Assembly: GCA_018831195.1 (NCBI GenBank)
Contig: JAHJDP010000012.1
Span: 1-64,000 of the forward strand
Reading direction: 5' to 3'
Length of the DNA: 64,000 nucleotides
From: Candidatus Eisenbacteria bacterium
Lineage (GTDB): Bacteria > Eisenbacteria > RBG-16-71-46 > CAIMUX01 > JAHJDP01
Within the stretch, counting starts at the first letter, position 1; every line of letters begins with the position of its first letter. A model generated the notes under the pieces. The model was not told the DNA's origin and searched no databases. It saw only the letters and a program-made list of their open reading frames with translations. The position numbers and the translations under genes are program-made. This document shows, piece by piece, positions 51,200 to 61,338 of this stretch.

Positions 51200-52533
51200 G
51201 CTAGAAAAGTTTTTTCGAGGGCTTCGACATTTGCCTCAAAAGCAAAGACAAGGAGTGTCTGCCCCTTATTGATGGTGTCCGTTCCCCGTGGAATAGTAAC
51301 TTTATCCTCTTCCACAAGAGCAGCGACGATGGTCCCCGCCGGCAACTGGAGATTCCGAATCGGCTGCCCCACGGCGGAGGATTCGGGATGAACCTTAACC
51401 TCATAAAGCCCGGCTCCGCCACCATGGAGCTGTGCCAGCGGTACCAGTTGATCGCGGGTGACATGACGGATGATCGTTTGCGCGGTCAGGATTCGCGGGG
51501 AGATCGCCTCATCGATATCAAGACGCTCCACGATCGGCATATAATCAGGCCGGTGAGTCAGCACAACGACCTTTGGCACGCCCAGTTCCTTGCAGAGAAT
51601 CCCGGCGAGGAGATTCACCTCATCCTGCTTTGATAGAGCGGCGAAGAAATCAATCGATTCCACCCTCTCCGAGCGTAGGAGGCTCAAATCCGTACCATCC
51701 CCATGCAGGACGGTGGTTTGTCGCAGCAACCGCGACAGCTCGCGGCAGCGCTCTTCATCCCTCTCGATGAGGCGGACTTCGCACCCCTGTTCCTCGAGCA
51801 TTTGGGCCACCATGAGTCCGACCTCACCACCTCCGACCAGAACAACCTTCCGGCGCCTGGATTGAGATCCGCCCACCGTCTTATCGAACTCCGCCATCGA
51901 ATCTTTGCGGCCGACGACCATGACCTCATCCCCAACCCGGATCCGTTCCGTCCCTCCGGGAATGATGACATTGTGATCCCGGTTTATCGCTGTAATCAAT
52001 AAATCCACCGGGATTTGAAGATCTTTGATCTTCTTCCCGCTGATGGGTGATTCCGGGAGAATGCGGATCTGGCGGACCTGCAGCTCACCCTCAACCAGGT
52101 GTTCAATCGCTACCATTCCTGGAGATTTGAGTGACTTTGTGATCTCCAAAGCCGTCAATATCTCGGGGCTTACCACCAGATCGATCCCCATAAGATTGCG
52201 GTAAAAGGCGCGGGTTCCCTCGAGGTAGATCGGGTCCCCGACGCGGGCCACGGTGCTTCTCGCGCCCAGTTCCTTGGCGCCCAAACAGGCTAACATATTG
52301 ATTTCGTCTGAGTTAGTAACTGCTACAAAGAGGTCGCTTCCACCCGCCCCGATCTTGCGCAGCGCGGTCACACCAGCCCCGTGGCCTACAAAAGTCTCTA
52401 CATCGAGAGCCTCCTGGAACCGGACCAGGGCCTCGGACTTCATATCGACAACGGTGATCTCATGTGAACGGCGGGACAAGACTGAGGCCAAATGGAATCC
52501 TACCTCGCCTCCCCCGACAACGATAACCTTCAT
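51196..52533 (-). CDS. trkA: TrkA potassium uptake regulator
   Basis: A 445-residue peripheral regulator with two RCK repeats, each a nucleotide-binding Rossmann domain plus TrkA_C domain. First: VIVVGGGEVGFHLA (about 3) and RVGDPIYLEGTRAF; second: KVVLVGGGEVGLMVAQ (about 230). The two halves fit the NAD(H)/ATP-binding pattern of TrkA. The start ATG has AAGGAAGGA about twelve bases upstream. Confidence 0.93.
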   Translation of the reverse strand: MKVIVVGGGEVGFHLASVLSRRSHEITVVDMKSEALVRFQEALDVETFVGHGAGVTALRKIGAGGSDLFVAVTNSDEINMLACLGAKELGARSTVARVGDPIYLEGTRAFYRNLMGIDLVVSPEILTALEITKSLKSPGMVAIEHLVEGELQVRQIRILPESPISGKKIKDLQIPVDLLITAINRDHNVIIPGGTERIRVGDEVMVVGRKDSMAEFDKTVGGSQSRRRKVVLVGGGEVGLMVAQMLEEQGCEVRLIERDEERCRELSRLLRQTTVLHGDGTDLSLLRSERVESIDFFAALSKQDEVNLLAGILCKELGVPKVVVLTHRPDYMPIVERLDIDEAISPRILTAQTIIRHVTRDQLVPLAQLHGGGAGLYEVKVHPESSAVGQPIRNLQLPAGTIVAALVEEDKVTIPRGTDTINKGQTLLVFAFEANVEALEKTFLA

Positions 52534-52566
52534 AGAATAAGATTCCTTCCTTCTCTGCCCTGGGCC

Positions 52567-52596
52567 AGTCTAGGGGGGGGCGAGGCAAGGGGTCAA
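52567..52596 (-). promoter_or_regulatory. Probable trkA-trkH promoter
   Basis: On the minus strand TTGACC (52591-52596), an 18-base spacer that includes eight C, and TAGACT (52567-52572), 34 bases before the trkA ATG. Five of six -35 matches; moderate -10. Confidence 0.45.
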
Positions 52597-52726
52597 GATA
52601 GGCTCCATCCCACCCCAAAGAATCTTGGTGATGACTTGTAGCCCTGCCCCATGACGTGCTAGTCTCTGCATTTGTGCTCATCGAGATTACCCTGTGCAAT
52701 CAGGGCGTTGGGGAGGTATCTGTATT

Positions 52727-54547
52727 ATGGGGACAATGTCCGCACTTCGGAACAATACGAAGCCAATTATTTGGTTTACGGCCGTCGCATTTGTCATCGG
52801 TTTCATTCTCATTATGGGATCCGATATCTTTTCGGGACCCAGCGGTAACCGGACGGCACTCTTTATGGCGAAGGTCAATGGCGATCCCATTACGATTGAA
52901 GCATGGGAACAGGCTTTGCAGGAAGCCCGGACGAACTACCGGGATCAGAGGGGCACCAATCCTGACTCCGGTGACGAACTCCGCCTTCGAAATCAAACCT
53001 GGGAAGGTTTGATCCAAGATCTTCTCGTCCGCCAGGAAGCGGCTCGGATGAAGATCAAGGTCTCAGATAGTGAACTCGCCTATGCCATCCGAAACCAACC
53101 CCTTCCCGATTTCTTTCAGCATCCCAGTTTTCAGACAAATGGGAGGTTTGACCTAAGTAAATACCAGGCCTTTCTGGGCAGCCCCAATTTCGATCCCCTC
53201 CCCCTAGAGAACCTCTATCGCCGGACGATCCCCCTGCAGAAAGTGCAGGAGCGGATCATGCTCAGCGTTCGAGTCAGCGATGAAGAGTTATGGGAATCCT
53301 TCCGCCGGCGGGATGAAAAAGTCCGTTTTGAGCTGGTGCATTATACTATGGGAAGGATCAATGTGCCCGAGGCGGAAAGTGGTGTGGATGACGCGGTTCT
53401 GCGCAAGTTCGCCGAAGAGCATCCGGACCGGTTCGAGATTCCCGAGCAGGCGGAACTCCGTTTTGTGAAGATCGACAAAGTCTACAGCCGCGATGACAGT
53501 CTCGAGGCGTATGAGCACATCACGAATGCGCGCGATGAGATCAAGGATGGCGAAGATTACGGGATCCTTATCGACGCCTACTCTGAAGCGCCACCCAGCC
53601 GCCGCGGTGGTGACACCGGGATTTTCATGCAGCAGTCGCAGTTTACCCCGCCGGTTCTCGGCGACTCGATCTTCGCCATGGGTATTGGTGAAATCAGTGG
53701 GATTATAAAGGCCGTCGATGGGTTCCATATCGTCAGAGTCGACAGCATCAAAACCGAGGAAGGGATCGAGAAACGCAAGGTCGGCGAGATCTTCGTTCCG
53801 TTGCGCCCCTCCTATGACACCTTTGTCGAAATCCGGGATCGGATCCTCGCCTTTGCCGATAGTGCCAAGGCCGTCGGTTTCAACCAGGCGGCCGAAGCCA
53901 TGGGGCTGGCGCCCGATTCGACCGGTCTATTCCCAAAAGACGGTTTCCCACGGAAAATCGGCCGGATTCAGGACGCCATCGATTTTGCTTTCTCCGGCGC
54001 CGTCAAGGAACTCAGCCGGCCGCTGGAAACGGCGGAGGCCTGGTATATCTTCCAGCTGGCTCAACACGATGTGCGTCATACTCCAGATTTTGAAGAGATC
54101 CGGGACCGTGTCCGCCTTCAGTGGATTCAGGATCGCCGCCTTGAGATCGCCAAGCAGAAAGCCCAGGCCCTGGCCGCCAGTCTCTCCCCTGGAAAAAGCC
54201 TAAAAGAGGCGGCGGAAGCCGACTCTTTGGCCGATTATCAGGAAGTCGGCCCGATCGCCCGCACCGGCTTCATCTCCGGAGTGGGATCGGATCCCGTTCT
54301 CATGGGCACCATCTTCGCCAGTGACACAACCGATGTGCCGCGGGCGCTGGGAACCGAGCGGGGCGGCTTTGTTATAAAGATTTTGGAGAAGACAAGCGCC
54401 CACCGGGATGTCTTCGAGAAAGATTTAGAGAATCTCAGGTCTCGGGCGCTCCAACAGCGGAGAAACGAGGTCCTCACGGCATGGTTGGAAGATTTGCGGG
54501 AAAAGGCCGATATCGAAGACAACCGAAGGTTCCTGTTCTCCAACTGA
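52727..54547 (+). CDS. PpiD/SurA-like membrane-anchored foldase
   Basis: A 606-residue protein from the ATG at 52727, ten bases after GGAGG. It has one N-terminal helix (IIWFTAVAFVIGFILIMGS), then a SurA-N/PpiD-type chaperone domain (VNGDPITIEAWEQALQEAR, part), a PpiC-type parvulin domain (about 255-350: ARDEIKDGED, GGDTGIFMQQSQF, GEISGIIKAVDGFHIVRVDS in part) and a second chaperone region. It helps fold exported proteins, including outer-membrane barrels. Size and layout match PpiD. Confidence 0.85.
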   Translation: MGTMSALRNNTKPIIWFTAVAFVIGFILIMGSDIFSGPSGNRTALFMAKVNGDPITIEAWEQALQEARTNYRDQRGTNPDSGDELRLRNQTWEGLIQDLLVRQEAARMKIKVSDSELAYAIRNQPLPDFFQHPSFQTNGRFDLSKYQAFLGSPNFDPLPLENLYRRTIPLQKVQERIMLSVRVSDEELWESFRRRDEKVRFELVHYTMGRINVPEAESGVDDAVLRKFAEEHPDRFEIPEQAELRFVKIDKVYSRDDSLEAYEHITNARDEIKDGEDYGILIDAYSEAPPSRRGGDTGIFMQQSQFTPPVLGDSIFAMGIGEISGIIKAVDGFHIVRVDSIKTEEGIEKRKVGEIFVPLRPSYDTFVEIRDRILAFADSAKAVGFNQAAEAMGLAPDSTGLFPKDGFPRKIGRIQDAIDFAFSGAVKELSRPLETAEAWYIFQLAQHDVRHTPDFEEIRDRVRLQWIQDRRLEIAKQKAQALAASLSPGKSLKEAAEADSLADYQEVGPIARTGFISGVGSDPVLMGTIFASDTTDVPRALGTERGGFVIKILEKTSAHRDVFEKDLENLRSRALQQRRNEVLTAWLEDLREKADIEDNRRFLFSN

Positions 54548-54552
54548 AGTCC

Positions 54553-55827
54553 ATGACGATTCTCGGCATCTACTCCTGGACCCGTCTCTGGTCCATGGGC
54601 AGCCGCCGGGGCGCGGAATCATTTTCTCTGGCGCTGAAGGCCTTGCCCCGCTGGGGTCACACCTTGCATGTCGTGACCCCGCGGGAAAAGGGTCAACCCC
54701 GGCACGAGGTCTGGGATGGGGTTCATATCCACAGGCTCAGCACTACCTTTAACTTTCTCCCCGATCCCTTCCGCCGGTCCCGCTTCATCCGCATTGCTGA
54801 AAGAATCTTAAAATATGTATTATTTCAACTCTTCGCGGGTCTCGAAGCTCTACGGATCAGCCGCCGGATATATCCCACGGCCGTCGTAGCTTACGGGGCT
54901 TTCGCCGTTCCCGCCGCCTGGTGGGTTTCGCGGATGCGGGGCCTTCCCCTTGTCACACGCCTCTTCGGCCAATCGCTGAATCTCTGCCTCGGCCACCGCT
55001 TTAAATTTATGGGCAACTTCCCGGAGATTTTTGCGATGAAGATCCCTTCCTCCTTCCTCATTCTGCACGATGACGGCGCGGAAGGAGACAAGGTCGCCGG
55101 GCAGTTGAAGATATCGGCGTCACGATTCCGCTATTGGAAAAATGGGATTGATCCTGATCTTTATCGGCCGGATATGGACAGGTCGGCGGTGCGCCGGGAG
55201 ATGGGTTTTGGTCCCGATGAGATTCTTCTCTTCGGCGTCGCCCGCATGGTCCTCGAAAAACACTTGGAACGGGTTGTCTCGCTGCTTCCCTCCCTTTTAA
55301 TCGAAGAACCCAAGCTTCGTCTTTTCCTCGTCGGTGACGGCCCGAAGCGGCCCGAATTGGAGCAGCTTGTTCGTGAGCTGGGATTGGAGAGCAAAGTTTA
55401 TTTCGCCGGCGCACAGCCACGGGAAGAATTGTATAAGTACTTCAATGCCGGTGATATTTTCTTCTCTGTCTCCGATCGGACCAATGGAGGCAATCCAACC
55501 GTAGAGGCGATGTACTGCAGCCGGTGCGTCATTGTCCTGAATACGGGAAGCACGGATAAGCTGGTCAAACATGGCGAGACAGGGATCATTGTTGAGCCGG
55601 ATCATTTGGAGGAATTGCCGGAACGCATCTTGGAAGTGATCCGCGATGTTGGATACAGAGAGCGCTTGGGCCGGGCGGCGCGTGCGGCCATCGCCCGTCA
55701 GATCCCGACAATTGAAGAACGCCAGCGGATGGAGGTCGGTCTTATTGAACAAGCCGTGAAGAATCACGCCGGATCTCAGGGCGGGGCGACGCCGGATGAG
55801 GGGACCCGGAGCGGAGCCGCTCGGTGA
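54553..55827 (+). CDS. Glycosyltransferase family 4 protein
   Basis: A 424-residue GT-B enzyme that adds a sugar to a surface glycan. The donor-binding half shows LLFGVARMVLEKHLERVV, LRLFLVGDGPKRPELEQL and the EX7E-type region FSVSDRTNGGNPTVEAMYCSR. The start at 54553 (MTILGIYSWTRL) lies six bases after the foldase stop, with only weak Shine-Dalgarno pairing (TGAAG). Its stop overlaps the flippase GTG (GTGA, 55824-55827). Confidence 0.85.
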   Translation: MTILGIYSWTRLWSMGSRRGAESFSLALKALPRWGHTLHVVTPREKGQPRHEVWDGVHIHRLSTTFNFLPDPFRRSRFIRIAERILKYVLFQLFAGLEALRISRRIYPTAVVAYGAFAVPAAWWVSRMRGLPLVTRLFGQSLNLCLGHRFKFMGNFPEIFAMKIPSSFLILHDDGAEGDKVAGQLKISASRFRYWKNGIDPDLYRPDMDRSAVRREMGFGPDEILLFGVARMVLEKHLERVVSLLPSLLIEEPKLRLFLVGDGPKRPELEQLVRELGLESKVYFAGAQPREELYKYFNAGDIFFSVSDRTNGGNPTVEAMYCSRCVIVLNTGSTDKLVKHGETGIIVEPDHLEELPERILEVIRDVGYRERLGRAARAAIARQIPTIEERQRMEVGLIEQAVKNHAGSQGGATPDEGTRSGAAR

Positions 55828-57206
55828 GTTTTGCGCGTCAAAGCGTGACGACCTTCGCCACCCGGATTTTGATCTCTTTTATCAATCTCCCCGTGAGCAT
55901 TATCATCGTCCGCACTCTCGGCGCCACCGGCCAGGGTATCTATTCAGCGACGGCCACATTAACGACGCTCTGGGTCATCTTCGGTCTCATGGGTATCGAC
56001 GCGGCGCATACGTATCTCTTGGCGGGCCGCCGCGCTTCCATGGGGCAGATTGTCGCCAATTCCCTTCTGCTGACGGCGGTCCTTTCCATCATCCTCATTC
56101 CGGGGTTCATCCTTTTGGCGCCGCTGGCTGTCGGCGAAGAAGCCTCCGATTTCAGCCGGTATGTCGGCCTCGCATCGCTCGCCATCCCTTTGATTCTTGT
56201 CCGGTATTTTCTGCTTTCCGTTTTTCTCGGGCGCAGGAAAATCGGGACATTTAACATTCTTCACGCTCTATCGACACTCTCGCTCCTGGCCATGATCGCC
56301 TTATTCCTCACCTTCCTGCGGATGGGGCCCCGCGGCGCCGTGCTTGCCTATGTTTCAAGCGGACTTGTCTTTGCCGTGGGCGCCGCCGTCTGGGTGAGGC
56401 GGATGGAGCGACCGGATGAAGGCTGGGACCTACGGCCTTCGATGAAGCACTTCCGCTTTTCAATCATCTACGGACTCAAAGGACATTTCGCCACGCTTTT
56501 AAGTCAGTTCAATTATCGTTTTGACATGATCCTTGTGCTGCGCTGGCTCGGAACAGCATCTCAGGGGTATTATTCCATCGCCGTCATCCTGGCGGAGAAG
56601 TTGACGCACTTAACGGCCAGTGTACAACTCGTTCTCTTTCCTTATGTATCAGGAATGGACAAAGAAGACGCGAACCGGCTGACACCGCGCGCCTGCCGCC
56701 ACACTTTGGTTTGGGTGGCCGTCACCGGCGCCGCCTTGATTCTTATCGGTCCCATCGTCATGCCTATCCTTTATACGGAGGACTTTGAACAAGCGCTGCC
56801 CGCCTTCCGCGTCTTGATACCCGGGATCATCGCCCTAACCCTGTCAAAACTCCTCAGCAGCGACCTTTCCGGCCGGAACCGCCGGGGCCTGCCGACGATC
56901 GCCATGGCGGTCGCCTTTGCGCTGAATCTTGGCTTGAATATAATCCTCATCCCGCGCCACGGGATTCTGGGGGCGGCCTGGGCCTCCACCAGTTCTTATA
57001 CATTGCAGACACTGCTGACGATCATCTTCTTCTGCCGAGTCTCCGGCGTGCCGGCGATAGATCTCTTTCTCTGGCGAAAAGATGATTATCAGCTCTACGG
57101 AAGGTTGATGCGCAGAGCCCAATCCATGGCCGGCCGCACGCGCGGCCATGATGATTCCGACCCTATCCTTCCCGGCCCGCCGGTTGATCCGGATGGGCCG
57201 GCCTGA
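55824..57206 (+). CDS. Wzx-type polysaccharide flippase (MOP superfamily)
   Basis: A 460-residue protein with 12-14 hydrophobic helices; the N-terminal segment RILISFINLPVSIIIVRTLGATGQGIYSA (part) is characteristic of the polysaccharide-transporter group. It would flip lipid-linked oligosaccharide across the inner membrane. GTG start overlapping the preceding stop shows coupling to the glycosyltransferase. Confidence 0.87.
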   Translation: MSFARQSVTTFATRILISFINLPVSIIIVRTLGATGQGIYSATATLTTLWVIFGLMGIDAAHTYLLAGRRASMGQIVANSLLLTAVLSIILIPGFILLAPLAVGEEASDFSRYVGLASLAIPLILVRYFLLSVFLGRRKIGTFNILHALSTLSLLAMIALFLTFLRMGPRGAVLAYVSSGLVFAVGAAVWVRRMERPDEGWDLRPSMKHFRFSIIYGLKGHFATLLSQFNYRFDMILVLRWLGTASQGYYSIAVILAEKLTHLTASVQLVLFPYVSGMDKEDANRLTPRACRHTLVWVAVTGAALILIGPIVMPILYTEDFEQALPAFRVLIPGIIALTLSKLLSSDLSGRNRRGLPTIAMAVAFALNLGLNIILIPRHGILGAAWASTSSYTLQTLLTIIFFCRVSGVPAIDLFLWRKDDYQLYGRLMRRAQSMAGRTRGHDDSDPILPGPPVDPDGPA

Positions 57207-57219
57207 TGAGGAGCGGCTG

Positions 57220-58209
57220 ATGACCTGGTCCCGCCGAATCGACGATCGATCTTGGGACGACTGGCTGATCCATCAGGATGAAGCCACGATCTTTCATTCA
57301 CGCTTGTGGGCGCGTGTCCTGAAAGCAGCCTTTCCGAAACTGGGAGATCGAAGCCTTTGCCGCGGCATCAATGACCCCTCCGCCGTCTTCCCGCTGTACG
57401 CTTGGACACGGGCCGCCGGATTGGTGACGCACCTCCATTCTTCCTTCCCCTTCCTCTACGGGGGGCCCGTTCCCTGGCCGGAAGGTTCCCCCCATCAATG
57501 GATCGATCTCATACCGGGCCGCGGTGTCAGCGCCTGGATCCTATCCAATCCCTTCGCCGGACCGTCCAGGAAATCCCCTGAACCGGTGCCGGCCGGCTGG
57601 ACCCTCTCCTGGGATCGAACACACATTCTGACCCTTCCGGAAACGGTGGATGAATTCTGGGATGGAATATTAACAACACAGAAAAGAAATGATATCCGGC
57701 GCCTGACACGCAAGGGCGTGGAGATCGACTCTTCAACAGAGCCGAAAGATATTGAAACAGTCTATCAACTCTATTTGCAGAGGGTCCGCAGTTGGAAAGA
57801 GCGCCCGGGGATGATTTATCCCCGGGAATATTTTTCTGCGATGGCGGCGGTCGGTGGAGAATCCATCCGTCTCTACAGAGTCCGGTTTGAAGGGCGGCTC
57901 ATCGGCGGGACCTTCGTCGCACGTTGGGGCGGCAAGGTGCACTACATCGCCGGATATTTTGATCACGAAGCCCGGAAACTCAGACCGAATGTCCTGGTTC
58001 AAAATCGGATTATTCACGATGCCATACAGGACGGCTTTCGGATTTATGATATGCTTCCCAGCGCGGGCCTAAGAAATGTTGAAGTCTTTAAGGAGTCTTT
58101 CGGCTCAAAGCCTGTACCCTTCTGGAAGCTGGAAAAAGAAGGGTCGCTTCAGCGATGGGCGCGGGGCATCCGGAAATTCGGCCGCAGGGCCCCTGAAAAA
58201 AAGGACTGA
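57220..58209 (+). CDS. GNAT/FemAB-type acyltransferase
   Basis: A 329-residue protein with the double-GNAT fold of FemAB-like enzymes: IHQDEATIFHSRLWARVL at the N-terminus, TTQKRNDIRRLTRKGVEID (about 150) and FEGRLIGGTFVARWGGKVHYIAGYFD (part). Start at 57220 follows GAGGAG by six bases and lies just after the flippase stop. In glycan clusters such enzymes acylate or aminoacylate a sugar; the donor is not known. Confidence 0.75.
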   Translation: MTWSRRIDDRSWDDWLIHQDEATIFHSRLWARVLKAAFPKLGDRSLCRGINDPSAVFPLYAWTRAAGLVTHLHSSFPFLYGGPVPWPEGSPHQWIDLIPGRGVSAWILSNPFAGPSRKSPEPVPAGWTLSWDRTHILTLPETVDEFWDGILTTQKRNDIRRLTRKGVEIDSSTEPKDIETVYQLYLQRVRSWKERPGMIYPREYFSAMAAVGGESIRLYRVRFEGRLIGGTFVARWGGKVHYIAGYFDHEARKLRPNVLVQNRIIHDAIQDGFRIYDMLPSAGLRNVEVFKESFGSKPVPFWKLEKEGSLQRWARGIRKFGRRAPEKKD

Positions 58210-58230
58210 CCCCGTCTTTTGGAGGTTTTT

Positions 58231-59436
58231 TTGAATTCAAGCCATGAAAAACTCGCACTTGAGGGCGGCCAACCGGTCCGGGATGACTTTCTGGTTTTCG
58301 GCAGCCCTGATATCAGGGAAGCGGAAATCGATGAGGTCGTGGCGACACTGAGATCCGGTTGGATCGGAACAGGTCCCCGCGCGGCCCGATTTGAAACGGA
58401 TTTCCGCGATTATATCGGCGCTAAATACGCCGTCGCGTTAAACTCCTGCACCGCGGGAATCCATCTCTCTCTCATCGGGCTCGGTATCCGGCCCGGCGAC
58501 GAGGTGCTGACCACCCCCATGACCTTCGCTTCCACCGCCAATGTGATTCACCATGTCGGCGCGCGGCCCGTCTTCGTCGACTGCCGCAAAGACACCCTCT
58601 GTATCGACCCCGATCTTGTCGCGGCCGCCATTACCGAAAAAACAAAAGGGCTGATTCCCGTTCACTTCGCCGGCCGTCCCTGCGACATGGGGAAACTCAT
58701 GGCCACGGCCCGCCGGCATCAGCTCAAGGTGATCGAGGATGCCGCGCATGCAGTGGAAAGTGTCGCCCAAGGCCGCAAAGTCGGGACGATTGCGGATACA
58801 ACCTGTTTCTCGTTCTATGTCACAAAAAATGTCATCACCGGCGAGGGCGGGATGGTGACCACGGAAAGCGAAGAGGTGGCTAATTGGATAAAAGTCGCCG
58901 GTCTTCACGGGCTTACAAAGGACGCCTGGAAGCGTTATTCCGACGAAGGATTCCGGCACTATGAAGTTATTTTTGCCGGTTATAAATATAATATGATGGA
59001 CCTTCAGGCCGCTATCGGTCTGCATCAACTGAAGCGCGTTAATAAAAACTACAAGCGGCGCCAAAAACTCTGGGCCGAATACAAAGAGGCTTTCGCCGAT
59101 CTCCCGATCGATCTGCCGCCGCCGGTGCCCGAGGGCGACCTGCATGCTTACCATCTCTTTACCTTATTGTTAAAGCTCGACGAGCTGCGTTGGTCCCGGG
59201 ACAAGGTCATGGAAGCCCTCCACCACGAGGGAATCGGAACGGGAATCCACTACATCGCCCTGCATCTGCACCCTTTTTACCGGGATCGTTATGGATACCG
59301 CCGGGGAGAATTCCCGAACGCTGAGTGGATTTCAGACCGGGTGTTATCCCTCCCCTTCTCCACAAAGTTGACGGAACGGGATGCCGAGGATGTGATGCGG
59401 GCCGTCCGCAAGGTTCTGCACGCGGCACAGAAGTGA
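58231..59436 (+). CDS. DegT/DnrJ/EryC1 sugar aminotransferase
   Basis: A 401-residue PLP enzyme making an amino sugar for the glycan. The start is TTG at 58231, five bases after GGAGG. LNSCTAGIHLSLIGLGIRPGDEV, MTFASTANVIHHVGA and VIEDAAHAVES are clear. At the Lys position the sequence is CFSFYVTKNVITGEGG, so the PLP lysine is retained (about 206). It follows the acyltransferase by 21 bases. Confidence 0.88.
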   Translation: MNSSHEKLALEGGQPVRDDFLVFGSPDIREAEIDEVVATLRSGWIGTGPRAARFETDFRDYIGAKYAVALNSCTAGIHLSLIGLGIRPGDEVLTTPMTFASTANVIHHVGARPVFVDCRKDTLCIDPDLVAAAITEKTKGLIPVHFAGRPCDMGKLMATARRHQLKVIEDAAHAVESVAQGRKVGTIADTTCFSFYVTKNVITGEGGMVTTESEEVANWIKVAGLHGLTKDAWKRYSDEGFRHYEVIFAGYKYNMMDLQAAIGLHQLKRVNKNYKRRQKLWAEYKEAFADLPIDLPPPVPEGDLHAYHLFTLLLKLDELRWSRDKVMEALHHEGIGTGIHYIALHLHPFYRDRYGYRRGEFPNAEWISDRVLSLPFSTKLTERDAEDVMRAVRKVLHAAQK

Positions 59437-59448
59437 GCCGGGACTAAA

Positions 59449-60822
59449 ATGAAGGATCTTTCCAAAGGCGCCGTTATTTTTGTCTCTCTGGCCCTGTGCC
59501 TCCACCTGCTTTTTTTCGCTTCTCTTCATTTCGGATTTCTGAATCCCCTCTATATCGAAGCGAATGAAGGGCACGGCCAGGCTTCTGATTTCTTCGGCAT
59601 CTATCAGGCCGGGGCCAATCTTTCGGGCGGTTTCAGCATTTATGACTCGGATGACTACCGGAATGAAGCGCCCCGGGTCGTGCCCTTCTTTTACTATTAC
59701 CGTTATCTTCCGCCCACCGCCTATGGGTTCGCCTTGATCAGCTTGATACTCCCTCCATGGTCCGCTTACTGGTTCTGGGTTATTGTCAATGAGATCCTCT
59801 TGGGTCTCATTATCTGGTCGGTGGTCGGCTGGCGGATCTGGCCCCTGCGGCGCCGTCTTATCATGGCCGGCCTCTGGCTTGGATTCTTCCCCTTCTATCT
59901 TGAGCAGAATATGGGGCAATTTTCGCTGACCATGGCGGCCATGCTGTGGTTCCTTTGGCGGTTCGACATTGAAGGAGCCCAGGGGAAAGACCTCGGACCA
60001 GAGCCTGCCTTCAGCTGGAGTGCCCTCTGGGCGGATCTAAGACAATACCGGTGGAAGCAGGATAGGTTCGGCTCACCCGCCGTCCTGGCTTCCTGGACCG
60101 CCAGCCTGGTCTTAAAGAGCTATACCATCTTCTTGGTTCTTCCCTATCTTCGGGATCGAATGTTAAAGAGGGCGATTCTCGGAGGAATTCTATCGGCGGC
60201 GGTCTGCGCGCCGTATTTTATAAGGCGACCCAATGATCTCGTCGAATTCGCGCGGCTGAACTTCAACCCGACGACCCATCGCATCCTAAAGGGGGCGCTC
60301 GGACTTCAAACCTTCATCATGGACGGATTGACGCGACTCCCCGGATCATGGAATAACCTTTTATTCACTGTTGGGCCCTTGCGCGTCACACCGGCCAAAG
60401 CCATTCTCGTGCTTGTTTCCCTTGCCGTCGTCGCCTGGGCCGCCCGGGCCACCCTCCGCCTGCATAACAAACCCCAGCGGCGGGCATATGACCTCGCCAT
60501 CTGGTCGGCCGTCTTCTTTCTAATCTTCAAAACGGTTTGGGAATATCACTATCTGATGATTCTGCCCGGCCTCACCGCCGTCTATTTTGTTACGGGATCC
60601 CGTACGGTGCTCACACTCGGCATTCTGATGGGATTGCCCACCCTCTATGCCGCCTGCCCCCTCTTGACGGGAGTCGCCTCAGCCGCACCCATTTCAGAGT
60701 GGCCGGGATGGTTTAGGATGCTGCATTTTAGCGTGAAGAGCCTGCCGCTTTTACTGTTCTTTATCTGGTGTACACGAACGGAAAAACGGGCGGGAAATCG
60801 GGCGGAATTGTTAAATGGATGA
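59449..60822 (+). CDS. Polyprenyl-sugar-dependent membrane glycosyltransferase (GT87-like)
   Basis: A 457-residue membrane protein with about ten helices, resembling GT87/DUF2029 mannosyl-type transferases. The first external loop has ASDFFGIYQAGANLSGGFSIYDSDDY (part) with the acidic residues typical of GT-C catalytic loops, and RYLPPTAYGFALI follows. It ends the glycan cluster and overlaps the convergent LytR_C gene by 12 bases. Confidence 0.75.
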   Translation: MKDLSKGAVIFVSLALCLHLLFFASLHFGFLNPLYIEANEGHGQASDFFGIYQAGANLSGGFSIYDSDDYRNEAPRVVPFFYYYRYLPPTAYGFALISLILPPWSAYWFWVIVNEILLGLIIWSVVGWRIWPLRRRLIMAGLWLGFFPFYLEQNMGQFSLTMAAMLWFLWRFDIEGAQGKDLGPEPAFSWSALWADLRQYRWKQDRFGSPAVLASWTASLVLKSYTIFLVLPYLRDRMLKRAILGGILSAAVCAPYFIRRPNDLVEFARLNFNPTTHRILKGALGLQTFIMDGLTRLPGSWNNLLFTVGPLRVTPAKAILVLVSLAVVAWAARATLRLHNKPQRRAYDLAIWSAVFFLIFKTVWEYHYLMILPGLTAVYFVTGSRTVLTLGILMGLPTLYAACPLLTGVASAAPISEWPGWFRMLHFSVKSLPLLLFFIWCTRTEKRAGNRAELLNG

Positions 60823-61338
60823 CCCGCCGGGGGAAGCGGCGTCTGAACCGAGGATGATGATCACGGCGGCCGGCGGATTCGCGACTTGATGATGCACGAT
60901 CCTTCCAACACTCAACTTACTCTGCATAAAGTCGGCGACCTGTTGAACCAGGTCGATCCGACCGGTGAGATCGACAATGAGAGTTTCCGAATAATGGTAA
61001 TCGTCGGCATCATCTACATCGATGACGTCAAAGCATCCGCCGTCGAGCAGCAGATCGCGTACATGTCCCGCCAATCCATTGACGCCGCAGCCATTCAGCA
61101 CAATGACCGTTACGGAGGTCTCAATCGGGAATATGCTGTCAACGGCATGGACCGCTGCCTTGTCCCCGGCCTTGTCCTCGGGTTCCAAAATTCGCGTGGC
61201 GACGGAGACTCCGAAGATGATGAGGATGGCCATCATCGCCAGACCCCAGACCCATCGGATCAATACAGTGAATCCGCTGGGCCCGGTTTCCTTCCGGGGC
61301 CGGGGCCGGCGGGGACTGCGGCTTGAGGATCGGGTCAC
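60811..61338 (-). CDS. Membrane-anchored LytR_C-domain protein
   Basis: A 175-residue protein: basic cytoplasmic tail (SRSPRRPRPRKE), one helix (WVWGLAMMAILIIFGVSVA) and an extracytoplasmic LytR_C domain (VTVIVLNGCGVNGLAGHVRDLL, then YSETLIVDLTGR). The LCP catalytic domain that often accompanies LytR_C is absent. It overlaps the fusion gene by four bases (61335-61338). Role unknown, perhaps wall-related. Confidence 0.8.
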   Translation of the reverse strand: MTRSSSRSPRRPRPRKETGPSGFTVLIRWVWGLAMMAILIIFGVSVATRILEPEDKAGDKAAVHAVDSIFPIETSVTVIVLNGCGVNGLAGHVRDLLLDGGCFDVIDVDDADDYHYSETLIVDLTGRIDLVQQVADFMQSKLSVGRIVHHQVANPPAAVIIILGSDAASPGGSSI

